64,000 nt of DNA from Lunularia cruciata (GCA_948567375.1 OX419756.1:11847001-11911000), one strand, 5' to 3'; shown: positions 12,685 to 24,863, numbered from the stretch's first letter. Notes: generated by a model from the letters alone, not told the origin. Made by a program: numbers and translations.

Positions 12685-13287
12685 ACAGGTATTCAGGTGA
12701 GATCAAACTTGATTGGTGATCATTGATCACGAATTTCTGATATATCTGATGAGACCAACTTTCTTCAAATATTACTCACTGGAAGTACGTGGTGCGCGCC
12801 GAACTGATCAGAAATGCCTGCAATTTCTGATCCGTGCATGTTACGAATAGAATGCAGCAGAACAGCAACGGTATGGTGGAGACTACGGGCAGCAAGAATC
12901 TCCCAAGAATCTCCCATCAGGCGCCATTGTATCTGCGACCAGAGATGGAAGCTTGTTCAACTTTGTGGAGGATGCCGACTTCTTAGTGAAGCTCAAACGA
13001 AAAATATGTAACCAATCCGAAATATATAACTTGTGCCTGTCTAAGCATCCAATAACATTCTTGGTGGGGCTCCCATCCTTCTTGTTTTTCTACGCGGTCG
13101 CCCCTTCAAAAATGAAATCTATAAATAAAAATATATAAATAAAAAAGGAATACAAGGCACTAGGAACTGTAAGAGCGATGAGCAAGCAATAGACCCAATG
13201 AAGAAGTACATAAGCACCATGCAGAACTGAGGCCCATAGCAGAGCAAAGCAATGGGGCAAGAAACAAATTAATATGATGCTGAATGG

Positions 13288-13425
13288 CGCGATATAGGTC
13301 TTCTATTAGTACGGCCCATAGGAAGCAAAGAAAGAAAGAAAGAAAGTAACATGCTGCTTAACTTTGTGATATAGGTCTTCTAATGGCATGTATGGTAGAT
13401 TGATTATATAGGTCTTTTAATGGAA
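13288..13425. repeat. three spaced copies of a gatataggtctt-type unit
   Basis: The word gatataggtcttct (with variants) followed by aatgg-type sequence occurs near 13290, 13368 and 13404. An AAAG microsatellite lies between the first and second. Origin unknown. Confidence 0.4.
13327..13346. repeat. (AAAG)5 microsatellite
   Basis: Five uninterrupted AAAG units. Confidence 0.8.
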
Positions 13426-13662
13426 TATACGGCAAGATGGTTTTATACCATTTACCTTTGGCATAAGAGGCAACTGCACAAAACAGGAGTAGAAGATGAA
13501 GAAAAGAGAGTGCAGAAGGAATAAACCTGGAGGGGTTGGACACAAAGGAGAGTACACGCCCAAGGATTTCAATGATAAAGACCTCCGGCCAGACAAATTT
13601 TTGGTGAGGAAGGCATTTGGCAAGAAGACCTTCAGCGCCGTATTTCTTTGGTGTCGCAAATC

Positions 13663-13723
13663 TTTGGCCTGGGAACCCTTTGGCCTGGGAACCCTTCGGC
13701 ATGGGAGACCTTTGGCCTGGGAG
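13663..13723. repeat. 16-base tandem repeat, 3.8 units
   Basis: The unit tttggcctgggaaccc is repeated head to tail at 13663, 13679, 13695 (diverged) and 13711 (partial). It is G/C-rich in an AT-rich neighbourhood. It lies at the end of a short open frame (13496-13726), which it extends. Confidence 0.75.
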
Positions 13724-13739
13724 TAAAACTGTTTTAAAT

Positions 13740-14080
13740 GGAATACTGACCGCTTGAATGTGCCACTACCAGATAAAGCACCATAATTAATAACATTTTG
13801 GTTATACCAAAATGCTCATGTTTGTAGGTTGTGACTGCTCATCCTAGATGGACCCACTAATATCTGGTAACAGTTGAGCTAAAACCTTAAAACCCGAACC
13901 TGGTTAGTCACATTTCACTCTTTTAGAATTAGACAATTGCAAGCCTTAGACCTGCATGAATTTTCATATCTTCGGTGAGGAACATTTGAGAGCTTGAGTG
14001 AGCGGATGTTTGGATAGCTACACCTTTTACATAGTAAATTTTCCCTCAGTTGTGTACTACAAAATACCTTCAAGTACTCC
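13740..14080. other. no gene recognised
   Basis: A stretch without recognisable coding, repeat or regulatory structure. Confidence 0.5.
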
Positions 14081-15035
14081 TTGACTTTTGAGTCCTTGAG
14101 CATGCACATGATCAAATGCTACAACAAGGGATATGACTTGGACATCAGCCCAGATGATGATGACTCGGATGGGGATGTAGCAGATGCATATGTGCCAGAG
14201 AAGAATAAGCCCATATTCAAAGGACTTCCCATATCATATCAATCGGACTAAGAAATCTGAGTAAGGGATCCTCAAATTTTCATAGCCATACATGATGATT
14301 TCATTTTGTACTTAAACATGATAAAATCCACCCCTATAAGTGTTCATTTCTACGCCTATGCAAGAATAATGGTACCCATGGATACTTTGTTGTGTTGGCT
14401 GTCATTGAGCACCATTGAGCACCCAAGGTCCCGGACCTACCATCACTATGACAGTGGAGAGAATGGGCTTCCTGCACCTTTGTACTCCATTCCTGCGGGT
14501 TTGAAGGAGAGGCTTAAGAAGAGATCTGATCTGCGAGTACTCCAGTCAGACCCAATTTGATATCTAGAATGCAGGAACAAGCCTCATGCTTGGCTCCACA
14601 TAGAAAGGTGCTCAATGGGAGTTCAAGAAACCATGTAAATGCTGGAAGATTGATGGCAACAATTGAGTATGACTGAAGATCCCATAATTTTCTGAGCTAC
14701 CATCTACTGTAAGGTCCTTAACCAAGTATATCATTGAACATCTTCAGGCAATATCAAGGAAGAGAGTGCCTCTGCCCCTTTCAATAGGAAATCAATAGCA
14801 CACTCTTCATGTACCTCCTGCAACAAGTAGTATGTGAGGTTGTAGTTCAAGGAGTACTCTAGAGTTTTCTCATATGGATGGTTTCATAAAGATATGGGAC
14901 TCCATATTCAGAGACCACCAGGAAAAGACCGGATGGGAGTCTACTTTTCAATGCAAAACAAATTCTTTCCGTATGTAGTTAAGGGCAAAATGAGGAAATA
15001 ACATTGAAAGGCTTGCTTGGAGTACATGGACTGAG
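14080..15035 (+). pseudogene. decayed coding-like region of unknown family
   Basis: The plus strand reads as protein-like text with scattered stops: an Asp-rich acidic part near 14150-14200, an open piece at 14306-14560 ending with basic residues (GLKERLKKRSDLR), and further broken pieces up to about 15035. No domain was recognised. It is truncated on the right by the duplicated LTR flank at 15040. It may be a dead host gene or a retroelement ORF. Confidence 0.3.
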
Positions 15036-15039
15036 AAGA

Positions 15040-15620
15040 GTGCTATGTCAAGAGGGGAAATGCCATGTTTAAGGGCAGGAAATTTCATCTATGGGACTGT
15101 TCAGAATCAAGGTGCAAGATCAGATCAAGGAATCTGCTACAAAAATAACAAAAGTGAGATTTTATAATACCATTAGCTGGACAAATTATCTAGAGGTGGA
15201 AATTGGTTTGGAAATATCTTCAAGGATGTTACATATGATGGTCTAAGTAGATTAGATAAATATGTCATCCAAAGAGTACTTCCACCAATAGAGCAAAGGC
15301 CAAAAACACCCTAAAAACTTTAGAGCCAATTTGGGAGGCCTAAACAAGTACATGACGGGCCAATGGCCTAATTCTTAGATGCATTAGGTATTGAAAAATT
15401 AAATATCCCTATGCCTTTGGGAGAGAAGGTGTTGAAATGGGCTATGTCAATGGGTGAAATGCCATGTTTAGGGCAAGAAATGTTGTCTATGGGATTATTC
15501 AAAATCAAGGGGCAAGGTCAGATCAAGGAATCTGCTATGAGGATAAAAAAAGTGAGATTTTGTAATACCATTAGCTAAATAGATTATCTAGAGGTGAAAA
15601 TTATTTTGATTGTATCTTTA
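15040..15620 (+). repeat. tandem duplication of an insertion flank plus LTR start
   Basis: About 120 bases beginning near gctatgtcaa, followed by the start of a family 2 LTR (tataataccattag / tgtaataccattag), occur at about 15040-15210 and again at about 15439-15610. Because the sequence before the LTR is not retroelement-internal, the duplication includes host flank. Confidence 0.65.
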
Positions 15621-15639
15621 GGGATCTTCAAAGACCATT

Positions 15640-16390
15640 TTGATTTCATTGTAGTCTTTGTAGACCAGCTCAAAAAAATAATTTATGTGTGTTGTATATC
15701 CAAAAAGGTGACTGCTCCACAATTAGATCAATTGTATTTAGCTATGTTCTTTTCTCACCATGGCCTATCTTGAGTGCTCATCACCAATTGGGGCACTCAA
15801 TTCACTAGTTTGTTTGGAAAACACTCTTTAGCGTCTTCAAACCAAACTTGTAATGACCATGGCTTATTATTCACAAACTTATGGAAAAAAAGATCAGGCC
15901 AATTGCACTATCAAAGGCATGCTTGGGGGCTTCACCTTCAAGGAGTAAAAATGGTGAGATGCCTTACTTCAATTGGTGGACTTTACTTACAACAATTCAG
16001 TAAATGCATCTACATAGCTCACACCATTCTCCCTCATGTATGGAGAGCACCTTTTTACACCTTCAAGCTTGGTAAAGATCCATATAATGGCTACAAAAGT
16101 TGATATTATCAACACTTTTGTTTCTAGAATCCAACAAGGTGTGGAGAATCCCAAACACAAGTTGTAGATAGCCTCAAATCAATCAAAATCAACAGAAACA
16201 ATATGGAGTTACATATAACAGGCACATGGAGATTAGTGTTAGGGATCAAGTGTAGCTAACCACAACAAACCTTATGGTAGTTGGACTTTGTAAGCTCAAA
16301 CCTCATTTTCTTGGCTGTTTTCCATCATTTATCACCTTGAGCTACCGCCACACATGAAGATCCATCTAGTGTTCTATTTTTCCTTTCTAT
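15640..16390 (+). pseudogene. gypsy integrase core remnant
   Basis: The open piece 15774-16103 starts ITNWGTQFTSLF, the motif around the second catalytic acid of the integrase core, with the expected Asp replaced by Asn. Text equivalent to the post-core GPY/F part follows near 16250-16390. Stops and frame changes break it. It corresponds to 24400-25070 of the better preserved element. Confidence 0.65.
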
Positions 16391-16464
16391 GCAGATATGC
16401 ACCTTAGCTACCTCACTTTCTTTCCATACAAGAAGCTTGACCTTGTCCAACACTCATTGATGGC

Positions 16465-16580
16465 ATGGAGGAATACAAAGTCAAACATATTCTCCAAAAA
16501 TGCATCCTTGGTACCCGTGTGGAATATCTTGTACATTGGGAAAGGTACTCATTCTATGAGGCTCTATGAGGATCTATGGG
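16465..16580 (+). pseudogene. chromodomain remnant
   Basis: In frame: EEYKVKHILQKC, then VEYLVHW and YSFYEAL before a stop. This is the start of a chromodomain, the chromatin-targeting module at the C-terminus of chromovirus integrases. The last part (TWEP motif) is lost to an early stop. Confidence 0.6.
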
Positions 16581-16702
16581 CTAACTAGCCATAGACTAAT
16601 ATAGCTAACTTGCTAACTAACTTGACCAATGCACTAATTTTAGTGCAATTTTTTGAGCAATAGCTTCACATGAGGACATTGCATCTTAAAAGGGGAGAGG
16701 TT

Positions 16703-17293
16703 TGTAATACCATTAGTTAGATAGATTATCTAGAGGTATAAATTGGTTTGGTAATATCTTTAGGGATGTGATATAGGATGGTCTAAGTAGATCAGATAGA
16801 GATGCACCAAAAGAGTACTTTTGCCAATAGGGCAGAGGTCAAAAACACCTTGAAAAGTTCAAAGCTGATTCTAGAGGCCTAAACAAATGAATTAGACCTA
16901 AAAAAAAATTTATTCTCCCCTCCAAGGAAGGAGATATTTCTTTTTGTCCCCTTATTTTTCTTGTTGAGAGCACTCTAATATTACCTCACCCATGCTGTTC
17001 TGAGCTTCCTACATAAAGATTCCCAAAGATTCCCTTTGGTCAAACTTGTTTGGCCAACCAAATAAGACAAAGATCAACATGTCACCAATCCATATAGCTA
17101 ATCTAAGAATGTATCTTGCTAACATGTCACCAAGCCATGTATTTGATCCAAGGGTGTAGCTCCCTTTGAGTGGATTCTCTTTGTTATATAATAAGGACAA
17201 GGTGCACCTTTGGGGAATTGCAGTATTCAGGAATGAAACCTAATGTTTCTCTTGTGTTTCTCTTGGAGATTCTCCTATCCTCAAAACATTACA
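16703..17293 (+). repeat. family 2 LTR (3' LTR)
   Basis: Begins TGTAATACCATTAG and ends CATTACA. It matches the LTRs at 19536-20213 and 45345-46079 at a lower level. It is preceded by a purine-rich tract. Confidence 0.7.
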
Positions 17294-18590
17294 GATATGT
17301 AGGAGAAGGGTTTGTTGCTACATCCAACTTTCTAGGACAAGCAGGAAGAATCACCTATGGGTTTCACCAAGTTGAAGTGTGGGATGAACCATCTACAAAA
17401 TGTACAACAATGTGGATGAACCCTTTATGGGATAGTACAATAGTGAAGTAGATAGGTAGCCAAATAATACCAAAGTGGTGCTCTGAATATGTCAAAATTA
17501 TAATCTAAAAGAGAATGTGAATGGTTAGGAGCCAATTGGCATTGATAGTGGTGGCATGAGAAGTAGATGGTGGCTGTAGTAGAAGTGGTGTTAACAATTA
17601 GAAAATTCATTTTAGGGTTAGGTTCTTAGCATATAAGTGGGCTTATGCCATTAAGTGGGGGTTCTTCATTCTTTCTTCATAGTTCACCATTGGTTTTGTA
17701 TTTTATATTTTGTTGAAGTTGAGAGTGAGAGGTTGGGGTTTCTAGTCTATTCTTTGAGAAGACCTCTATTTGATTGGGGAAATTCTAGTAAGCAATTTGA
17801 GAAGCTTGGATAATCATTGGGTCCACAAACTAAAGCTATTGCAGGTTGTGGTTGTAAGAGCTACTCTATGTGACTTCTTGCTGGATGAATCAAGCAGCCC
17901 TTATTATATAAAGAATCCATTCTATCTATTTTGATGATTGAGTATTGAGTCTGGTCTTTAGATTATGAATGTGTTATGTGTAATGGTGCTCCTTGCTGTG
18001 CTAGTTGCAGTCTTGCCTAAGCCATAGGGTGTTTATCATCAGAGCCTATAGCATTGCACTACTTATCTAGGGAGTGACAACCAAGGAAGCCAAAGGGCTC
18101 ATAGGGAGTCAAACAAGCAATTCATTTCTTAGGTTAATTGTCCAAGGGTGAAAAATGTCCCACAACCAAGCTAAGAGCACTGCGGGAACCCTACATACAG
18201 TTCCTTCCTAAGCCAAGACAAAGGTTGGTTGTGCAAGGAGTGTCTTGCAATCCCATCGTCTTGTAGCATCCTGTACCCTCATCTACCAGATTGGTCTAAC
18301 CTGCCAACATTGTTGCTAGTAACTGAAGCATGCGATTGGAGTGAGGAAATATCACAAATATATTATGCTCTATCAAAGGGAATGCTTTGAGAAGTGTAGA
18401 ACAATTTGCTTTGTGTCATAACTGAGAGAAGGTCTATGAAAGGAGAAAAGTTCTTTGGAAGTGATGTGCCTTGAGAGGGAAACTTGTTCTCCTTTAGGAA
18501 TGATAGTACACATGTCTTTGGAAGGAAATTGCATCATCTAACTGAACCACTACTTCCTTGGTGTTCCTTGCATTTTTAATCCTTGGTGTT
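17294..18590. other. no gene recognised
   Basis: AT-rich DNA that looks untranslated, with T-rich runs reminiscent of LTR transcript leader sequence at 17640-17770. No pair of ends was found. Confidence 0.45.
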
Positions 18591-18594
18591 AGTG

Positions 18595-18720
18595 ATTTAG
18601 TTTGTTGTTTTCTGTGGTACACCTTCTTGGTGTCATTGTCCTTGTATAGGAGTTTCTTTCCCAAGAGGTTAAATAGTATATAGTGAAGGACTCAAATGTT
18701 ACACTTTCATTTGTATTTGA
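18595..18720 (-). repeat. repeat shared in inverted orientation with 45235-45345
   Basis: The reverse complement matches the left flank of the solo LTR at 45345-46079 (aggacaatgacac, aagaaggtg) and also its right flank. The point matching the insertion is about 18618-18622, so it represents a related empty site. Confidence 0.65.
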
Positions 18721-19019
18721 CCATTTCTGACCCTTATCCTTGTGAGAAAAAACTATTACTTATTAAAATGCCTCAATTTAGTGTTTTTTGTGTTGTTACA
18801 ATATCCTATATCATAAGTATAGAAGCTTCTCCTCAACATAGTAATCTTGCATATCCCATGCAAGAACTGCCTAAATGTGTGGCATTGAATAAGATGTTTG
18901 GGTTAATAAGTACTTTGCATTAGCATGATTAGGCATTTTGCATGTCATGCAACAAATGTTGGGTCTTAAATATAAAGGGGTTTATCTTCATGTCAAGCTC
19001 CTACCATTAACACGCTAAA

Positions 19020-19530
19020 TTAAGTGAAGTCCTTCATGAGTTTTTCCAACTTGGTGTCCATCTTGTCCATCTTGTCTATCTTGTCCAACAACTTTGAAGC
19101 AATGACCACATTGGGTCTTTTGGGCACTCATCTCTCATTTCTTTGGTCTAGCTTATCTTTGGATGATGATGATCTAGGCAAAGACAAACAACTAGGTTCA
19201 CTCAAGGGAGACAATTAAGATCTTCTAGAAAATCATTTGTTTGGCCGCTTACTCCTTCTATCACAACATTTGCAATGCCAAAGTGAGTTTGCTACGACAC
19301 TAGAGTGGGTATCTTGGCAGCCGTAGTTTTGTTTGTTGCTACTCATGGGTTACTTGGTGGCGGCCATCTACTACATTAGGGAATCTGATTGTATCTTTTT
19401 GCTTCATAAGTAGCATGAGATGTGCCATTGGATGTGCCACTAGGACTAGACTCCTTGCTCTTCTAAGGAGGGGTATGCTTTAAAGTGCAACTCCAAAGAG
19501 CTCAATTCTTTTGTGTTGAGCCTTTGCTCT
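19020..19530 (-). pseudogene. gag-like remnant, downstream part (left of nested element)
   Basis: Minus-strand coding-like text with many stops continues the gag-like region at 25829-27028 once the nested element at 19536-25823 and one copy of its target duplication are set aside. Short tcttgtcc-type repetition at about 19055-19090. No zinc knuckle was identified. Confidence 0.4.
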
Positions 19531-19535
19531 CTTGG

Positions 19536-20213
19536 TGTAATACCAAGAGCTAACCATATGGTCTAGATGTGAAATTTGGTTTGGTAATATCTGGAATGAT
19601 GTTATACATGATGGTCAAAATATATCAGATAGAAGTATCACCAAAAGAGTACTTCTACTAATAGGGCAGAATTTAAAATAGACTTGAAAACCTTAGAACC
19701 AATAGCTAGACATATGATTTAAAGGTGAGAATTGGTTTGGTAACATCTAGATGGATGTTATACATGATAGACTAAATAGATTTGAAAGAGGTATCACCAA
19801 AAGGGGACTTCTTATAGAGTAGGAACCAAAATATGCTTGAAATCTTTGAAGGCAATTTTGGAGGCCTAAACGGATGAATTAGGCCTCAAAAATGTGCAGT
19901 GAGTTCTCCAATGATACCTCACCCATACAATTCTGAGATTCCTACAAGAATATTCCCAAAAAGATTCCCTCTAGTCAAAGCTTGTTTGACCAATCAGATA
20001 GGACTAGAACCGACATACCACCCATCCAAGTAAGTAATCCAAGGGTGGAGCTTGCTGATATGTCACCTATCTATGTGCCTAATCCTATGGTGGAGTTTCC
20101 TTGGAGAAGATCCTCTTTGTCTATATAATAAAGAGAAGGTGCTCCTCTGGGGCATTGGATGATTGAGTGTGAAGTCTGTGTTTTCTCTCTTCTCTTATCC
20201 TCAAAGTATTACA
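19536..20213 (+). repeat. family 2 5' LTR
   Basis: Runs from TGTAATACCAAGAG to AGTATTACA (678 bases). A TATA box (tatataa, 20122-20128) lies about 90 bases before its end. It matches the solo LTR at 45345-46079 closely by eye. Confidence 0.88.
20122..20128 (+). promoter_or_regulatory. LTR TATA box
   Basis: A tatataa motif within ctatataataaagag. The same context is present in the 3' LTR near 25733 and in the solo LTR near 45990, as expected for the element's promoter. Confidence 0.6.
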
Positions 20214-20214
20214 A

Positions 20215-20225
20215 TGGTATCAAAG
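20215..20225 (+). other. primer binding site (initiator tRNA-Met type)
   Basis: TGGTATCAAAG begins two bases after the 5' LTR. Plant LTR elements primed by initiator tRNA-Met carry TGGTATCAGAGC here; this copy differs at one position within the shared part. Confidence 0.8.
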
Positions 20226-20816
20226 TGAGTATTTTAGTCCAAGAGAGTGGATCACCTCTCTTGGAAAGACACAAACTACTAAAACTAAGTAATTTGAGGT
20301 GGAGAACATAGAGTAATTGCTAGACTTAGGAAGGACTTTAGAGAGCGGATGGGATGGATGCACCTGGAGGACAATTTCCCATACCTAGCTTTCCATTCTT
20401 GAATCCATTCCAGATCAAGGTTATGTACATCTAGCATGAGCAAATGAGAGTACCGCTAGTTTATCACTTTGGAGCAAAATTCATGGATAGGGTGATGAAC
20501 TCACCAAACCTGGTGATTCTACCTATAGTGGTATACCACAAAGAGTGGGATTTGACAATCTACATTCTATTATGATCTTATGGATGTGAATGTCCTAAAT
20601 GCTCTCCCTTTCAACACTCAAGTAGAAATTCATCATGTAGTGAGACCGAGAGTGATGTTAAGAGATTTTGTGGTTAGGAATCTTGGTGAGGAGTATTATC
20701 AATGAGTGATAGCTTCTTAGGTCCCAAATGGTAGTTTTGATATTTTAGGCGCCTTCCAGAGTGATCATAATGACTCTATATTGAAGTAGAATTAGCAATT
20801 GAGTGTTGCAAGAACC

Positions 20817-21780
20817 ATGGATCCGCAATTGCAAGAGCTTGTGCAAGGAATGCAAGGGATGTTGAATGAATTTTGAGAGATTAAGATGACCATGGAGACA
20901 TTACAAAGTCAAGTGCAGATCCTCAAGAATGATCAAGCAATGCAAGAAGAAGAGCTATCTCAAAACCCAGTACCTGTGACTGAAGTACTTGGAGAGACAC
21001 CCGTACCTATGAACCCTATCAACAATGAAGCCACATTGCTACTCCGGATGAAGAAGACCTACAACATCAAGCCTTACAAGGGGCAACGTAAGATGGGAGT
21101 AGTGGAAAATTGGATCTCAAGAATGAATCAATATTTTTGATTGTTCTCAACATAAATCACAGAGCATGTTGTTGGCGTGTTTGCATGTGGGTACTTGACC
21201 GATAAAGCCCTCACATGGTACCATGCTTGGGAAAAATCCATGTTGGCCGAGAGAAGAGAGGTCACATGGACAACAATGCAAGAAGGATTGCTGAAAAATT
21301 TCCAATCGGTGGATTTCATGCAAATGGCTCAAACCCGACTATGGGGATTAAGACAGAAGAACAACATACAAGAGTATGTGGAGGTACTTCTGGATCTACA
21401 AGTTGCAATAACCAACATGAGTCAAGCAGAGTCTCTTGACAATTTCAAACAAGGGTTGAAGGAGCGGATTTGCCAAGAAGTCATGGTGCAAAATCATTGC
21501 ACGGTATTTGAAGCCATTGCTTGTACGCAGAGAATAGCAAGAGCATTGGGCGGAGGTGACGGAGTAGTTCCATCTCAACATTATTGGGCAAAAATGCCAC
21601 ACATGTGTGGACTAGTACCAATGGAATTGGGCAACCTTTGATTTTGAGATAAAGGAGCATAACCACTTCAAGGAGAGCGTGGACGGGTAGAAGAACAAAG
21701 AGATGGAGTCCCACAAGGAGAAGGAACTCGAGGAGAACAACGCCGTTGTTACAATTGTGACCACACATATCTACCAACCG
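20817..21780 (+). pseudogene. gag (capsid/nucleocapsid), inactivated
   Basis: One frame from an ATG at 20817 runs to about 21641 with stops at about 20876 and 21140. Order: N-terminal coiled coil (about 20890-20960), the capsid-type core with ALTWYHAWEKS, then the part with RLWGLRQKNNIQEYV typical of retrotransposon gag. A nucleocapsid zinc knuckle begins RRCYNCDH near 21745 but loses its C-terminal His/Cys pattern, and the frame is broken after 21641. Gag would form the cytoplasmic particle. This copy cannot make a full-length one. Confidence 0.8.
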
Positions 21781-21963
21781 TCACGCTCATTTTCTTAGAG
21801 GCCCTCGGCCTTCATATAGAGGATCTTTGAACAACATGGAGAGGTGCACTGAAGAGGAGGAGGTGGAAATCACTTTGGAAAACAAAGATTGCCAGCAAAT
21901 GTATCTCGCGGCCTTCTTTGCTCAATAAGAAAGTAGAGAAGCAAGGGAAGGAAGAAGAGGAAT

Positions 21964-23271
21964 GTGCAAAGGTCCCAAAAGGCAACCTCACAATTTATTG
22001 TTGTGAATGGAATCCTAGAAGGCAATCAAATGAGAGTATTAATAGATCCAAGAGCAACAGAGAATTTCTTGTCTCACTTTGTTGCAATAAGATTTGGATT
22101 GGATCTAGAAAGAGATGAGAGTGAAGAATTAGAGTTACTTAACTGGCAAACAGAGACGATTGAATCATTACCTAGACATGTAACACTCTCTATAGGAGAA
22201 TATCATAAAACAATTGAGTGGCAAGTGATACAATTAGCCCGTTATGATGCAATCTTAGGCATGCCATGGATGGAGCATTACAACCCTATGGTAGATTGGA
22301 GGAAGAAAGTAGTGAGAACCCACCAATGGTCAATCATTGGGGTTAAAGAAAAATCACACAGGCAAGAACTGCCTCTATATGTCATGGGGATGGCAATTGT
22401 CTGTAAGATTGATAGATGTTTCATGGGTCTAATAAGAGAAGTCCAAATTGCACAACTTGATGGACAAATTCCTGAGAAATTGAAAGATGTGGTGCATGAG
22501 TTTCAAGATGTCTTTCCCAATGATGTACCCTCAAGATTATCACCAAAAAGGAGAGTAGATCATAAATTTGAGACACTCCCGGGGAAGACACCTCCTTGTA
22601 AGACCCCATATTGCCCATCACCTCATGAGTTGGAGGAGTGTAAAACTCAAATTGAGGAGATGCTGCAGAAAGGGTTCATCCAACCTAGCGTATTACCATA
22701 TGGGGCTCCTATTTTGTTTGTGAAGAAGAAGGATGGTACAATGCGCATGTGCATTGACTATCAGGGTCTCAATCAGAAAATAGTGAAGAACAAATACACC
22801 TTACCTTGCATGGATGACCTGTTTGATCAACTCCATGGTGCTCCATGGAGTTGGAGCAAGATACTTCACCAAATTGGATTTGTGAGTGGTTACAATCAAA
22901 TCCAAATTGTAGAGGAGGATGTGTACAAAACTGCCTTTCAAACCAGGTATGGCCACTTTGAGTATCTGGTGATGCCTTTTGGCCTCACCAATGCACCTAC
23001 CACTTTCATGAGTCTAATGAATGACATATTTCATCCATACTTGGATAAGTCTGTTATCATCTTCTTGGACAACATCTTAGTATACAGTAGCGTGATGACA
23101 AAATACAAACAACATCTACGAGAAGTCTTCCAGATTCTAAGACAGAATCGATTATATGCCAAAATCTCAAAGTGCAAATTTGGCAAGTATGAAGGAGACT
23201 ACGGGGGGCATAGAGTAACTGCAGAGGGCATTCAAGTATTGACGGATAAAATTGAGGTCATTCAAAAATAG
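21964..23271 (+). pseudogene. pol: protease and reverse transcriptase part
   Basis: An open frame of 435 residues. Protease lies at about residues 15-110 with the catalytic loop [11 protein letters not shown], where the usual Ser-Gly after Asp are changed. Reverse transcriptase occupies about 225-435 with [16 protein letters not shown], the [17 protein letters not shown] block and the active-site box FLDNILVYS, in which the second catalytic Asp is Asn. The frame ends in a TAG inside the thumb/connection part. It is the longest open frame in the window but encodes a non-functional polymerase. Confidence 0.85.
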
Positions 23272-23870
23272 AGTGCCCTAGAAGATCAGACTCAACTCAA
23301 GAGCTTCTTGGGGTTGATGGGACTATCGTAGATTTGTCAAGGACTTCTCCAAGGTTACACATCCTTTAACAACACTACTTGGCAAGGGGAAGAAGTGGAC
23401 ATGGAGAACCAAATAAGAGTTGGCCTTTCAAGAATTGAAAGCCGCCTTGCTACATGCACCAATCTTGAAGTGGTATGACCCAAAATGTCCAATCAAGTTG
23501 GCTATAGATGCATCAGGCATAGCAATAGGAGCAATCCTGCATGACGAATGGCATCCAATTTCATATTTCTCTTGAAAGTTGTTACCGGCAGAGCATAACT
23601 ACCACACCATAAAACGAGAAGAGTTGGCCATCATTCTTGCAACCAAGCATTGGAAGCACTATCTAGGCTAAAGGGCATTTGTAGTAAAGACATACCATAA
23701 ACCTCTAGTCTAACTCAAGACGTAGAAAGATCTATCCCGTTGCCAGATTCGGTGGGCAGAGTGGAGACAATGCTTCAATATGACAATCACTTATGTGGAA
23801 GGTAAGAAGCAACTTGCAGATACATTCAATCGCATGCTAATGGCAAACAACTTGGTGGTAGAGGTTTAGA
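23272..23870 (+). pseudogene. pol: RNase H part
   Basis: Following the stop at 23271, text of the connection and RNase H part continues: LKSFLGLMG, then APILKWYDPKCPIKLAIDASGIAIGAIL with the first catalytic Asp. It ends near 23870 after TYVEGKKQLADT. At least three stops and a frame change lie within it. Confidence 0.7.
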
Positions 23871-23939
23871 TTAACCTTGACTTTTGGTGAGAGATTCTGG
23901 CCGTTACAAAAACTGATCTATAGATTATAGATGCGCAAT

Positions 23940-24860
23940 CATCCAAAGGCGTCACTAGCACCCAAGGACTCACCTTTTGTGATGGCAGATTATGGATCCC
24001 AAATGTCTCAAAATTATGCACCACCATTCTAGCAGAATGTCATGATTTGGCCATTGCAGGTCATGTCAGAATGGACAAGAACTTGGAAGCATTCCAATGC
24101 CATTATTATTGGCCCAAGATGAGCAACAATGTGACTACGTGTGCAGCTGCCTACTTTGTCAACAGAACAAAGCTTCTAATCAAGCTCCTGCAGTGCTCCT
24201 TCAACCTCTCCCCACTCTTGCCCAACGTTGGGAATAAGTGAGTATGAATCTCATATGTGAATAACCCAAGGCCACCTCACGGTTTGACTCCATCGTGGTT
24301 CCTTGTGGACCGGCTCAGCAAAATGATTCATGTACGCCCTACCACCAAGGATGTGACCGCCCCGCAACTAGCTCAATTATACTTAGATGTAGTCTTCTCT
24401 CACCATGGCTTGTCTTGAGTACTCATCATTGACAGAGGCACTCAATTCACTAGTTTGTTTTGGCAAACACTCTTTGGTTTCTTCAAAACCAAGTTGGCCA
24501 TGTCCACAACTTACCACCCACAAACAGATGTACAAACAGAGCAAGCTAATCGCACTATTGAAGACATGTTACGAGGTTTCATCTGAGAAGAGCAAGAGAG
24601 GTAGGACACCCTACTCTAGTTGGTGGAATTTGCTTACAAAAATTCAATGAATGCATCCACCCAGGTCAATCCATTCTTCCTCATGTATGGTGAGCATCCC
24701 TTCACACCTTTCTAGCTTGAGGAAGATTTGTCCGGTGGCTACCAAGGTTGACACAGTCGGCACATTTGTTTCTAGAATCCAACAAGGTATAGAGAGCACC
24801 AAACACATATTACCAATTGCACAAAATGGATAGAAGCAGTATGTTGATGCACACCATAGG
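23940..24860 (+). pseudogene. pol: integrase core
   Basis: The zinc-binding N-terminal part (GHVRMDKNLEAFQCHYYWPKM) has lost cysteines of its HHCC motif. In the core the first catalytic acid near 24248 is changed to Asn (SMNLI), the second is present (IIDRGTQFTS) and the third, Glu in QTDVQTEQANRT, is present. Several stops and frame changes follow. Integration activity is excluded. Confidence 0.75.
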
Positions 24861-24863
24861 CAC

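Larger units (their letters stand above)
11090..13055 (+). repeat. inverted duplication, arm 1
   Basis: This segment matches the reverse complement of 58355-60415 over almost its whole length, with small indels. It holds a polyphenol oxidase pseudogene in its left part and about 0.8 kb of its former 3' flank in its right part. Similarity fades left of about 11090 and right of about 13055. The arms lie about 45 kb apart in opposite orientation. Confidence 0.85.
15163..17293 (+). mobile_element. deleted chromodomain gypsy element (family 2 relative)
   Basis: Order on the plus strand: partial 5' LTR (from 15163), duplicated flank and second LTR start, integrase remnant, chromodomain remnant, polypurine tract (about 16686-16700) and 3' LTR (16703-17293). 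Gag, protease, reverse transcriptase and RNase H are absent. The sequence is a diverged relative of the element at 19536-25823. Possible target duplication gattt (15158-15162) and gatat (17294-17298), one mismatch. Confidence 0.7.
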
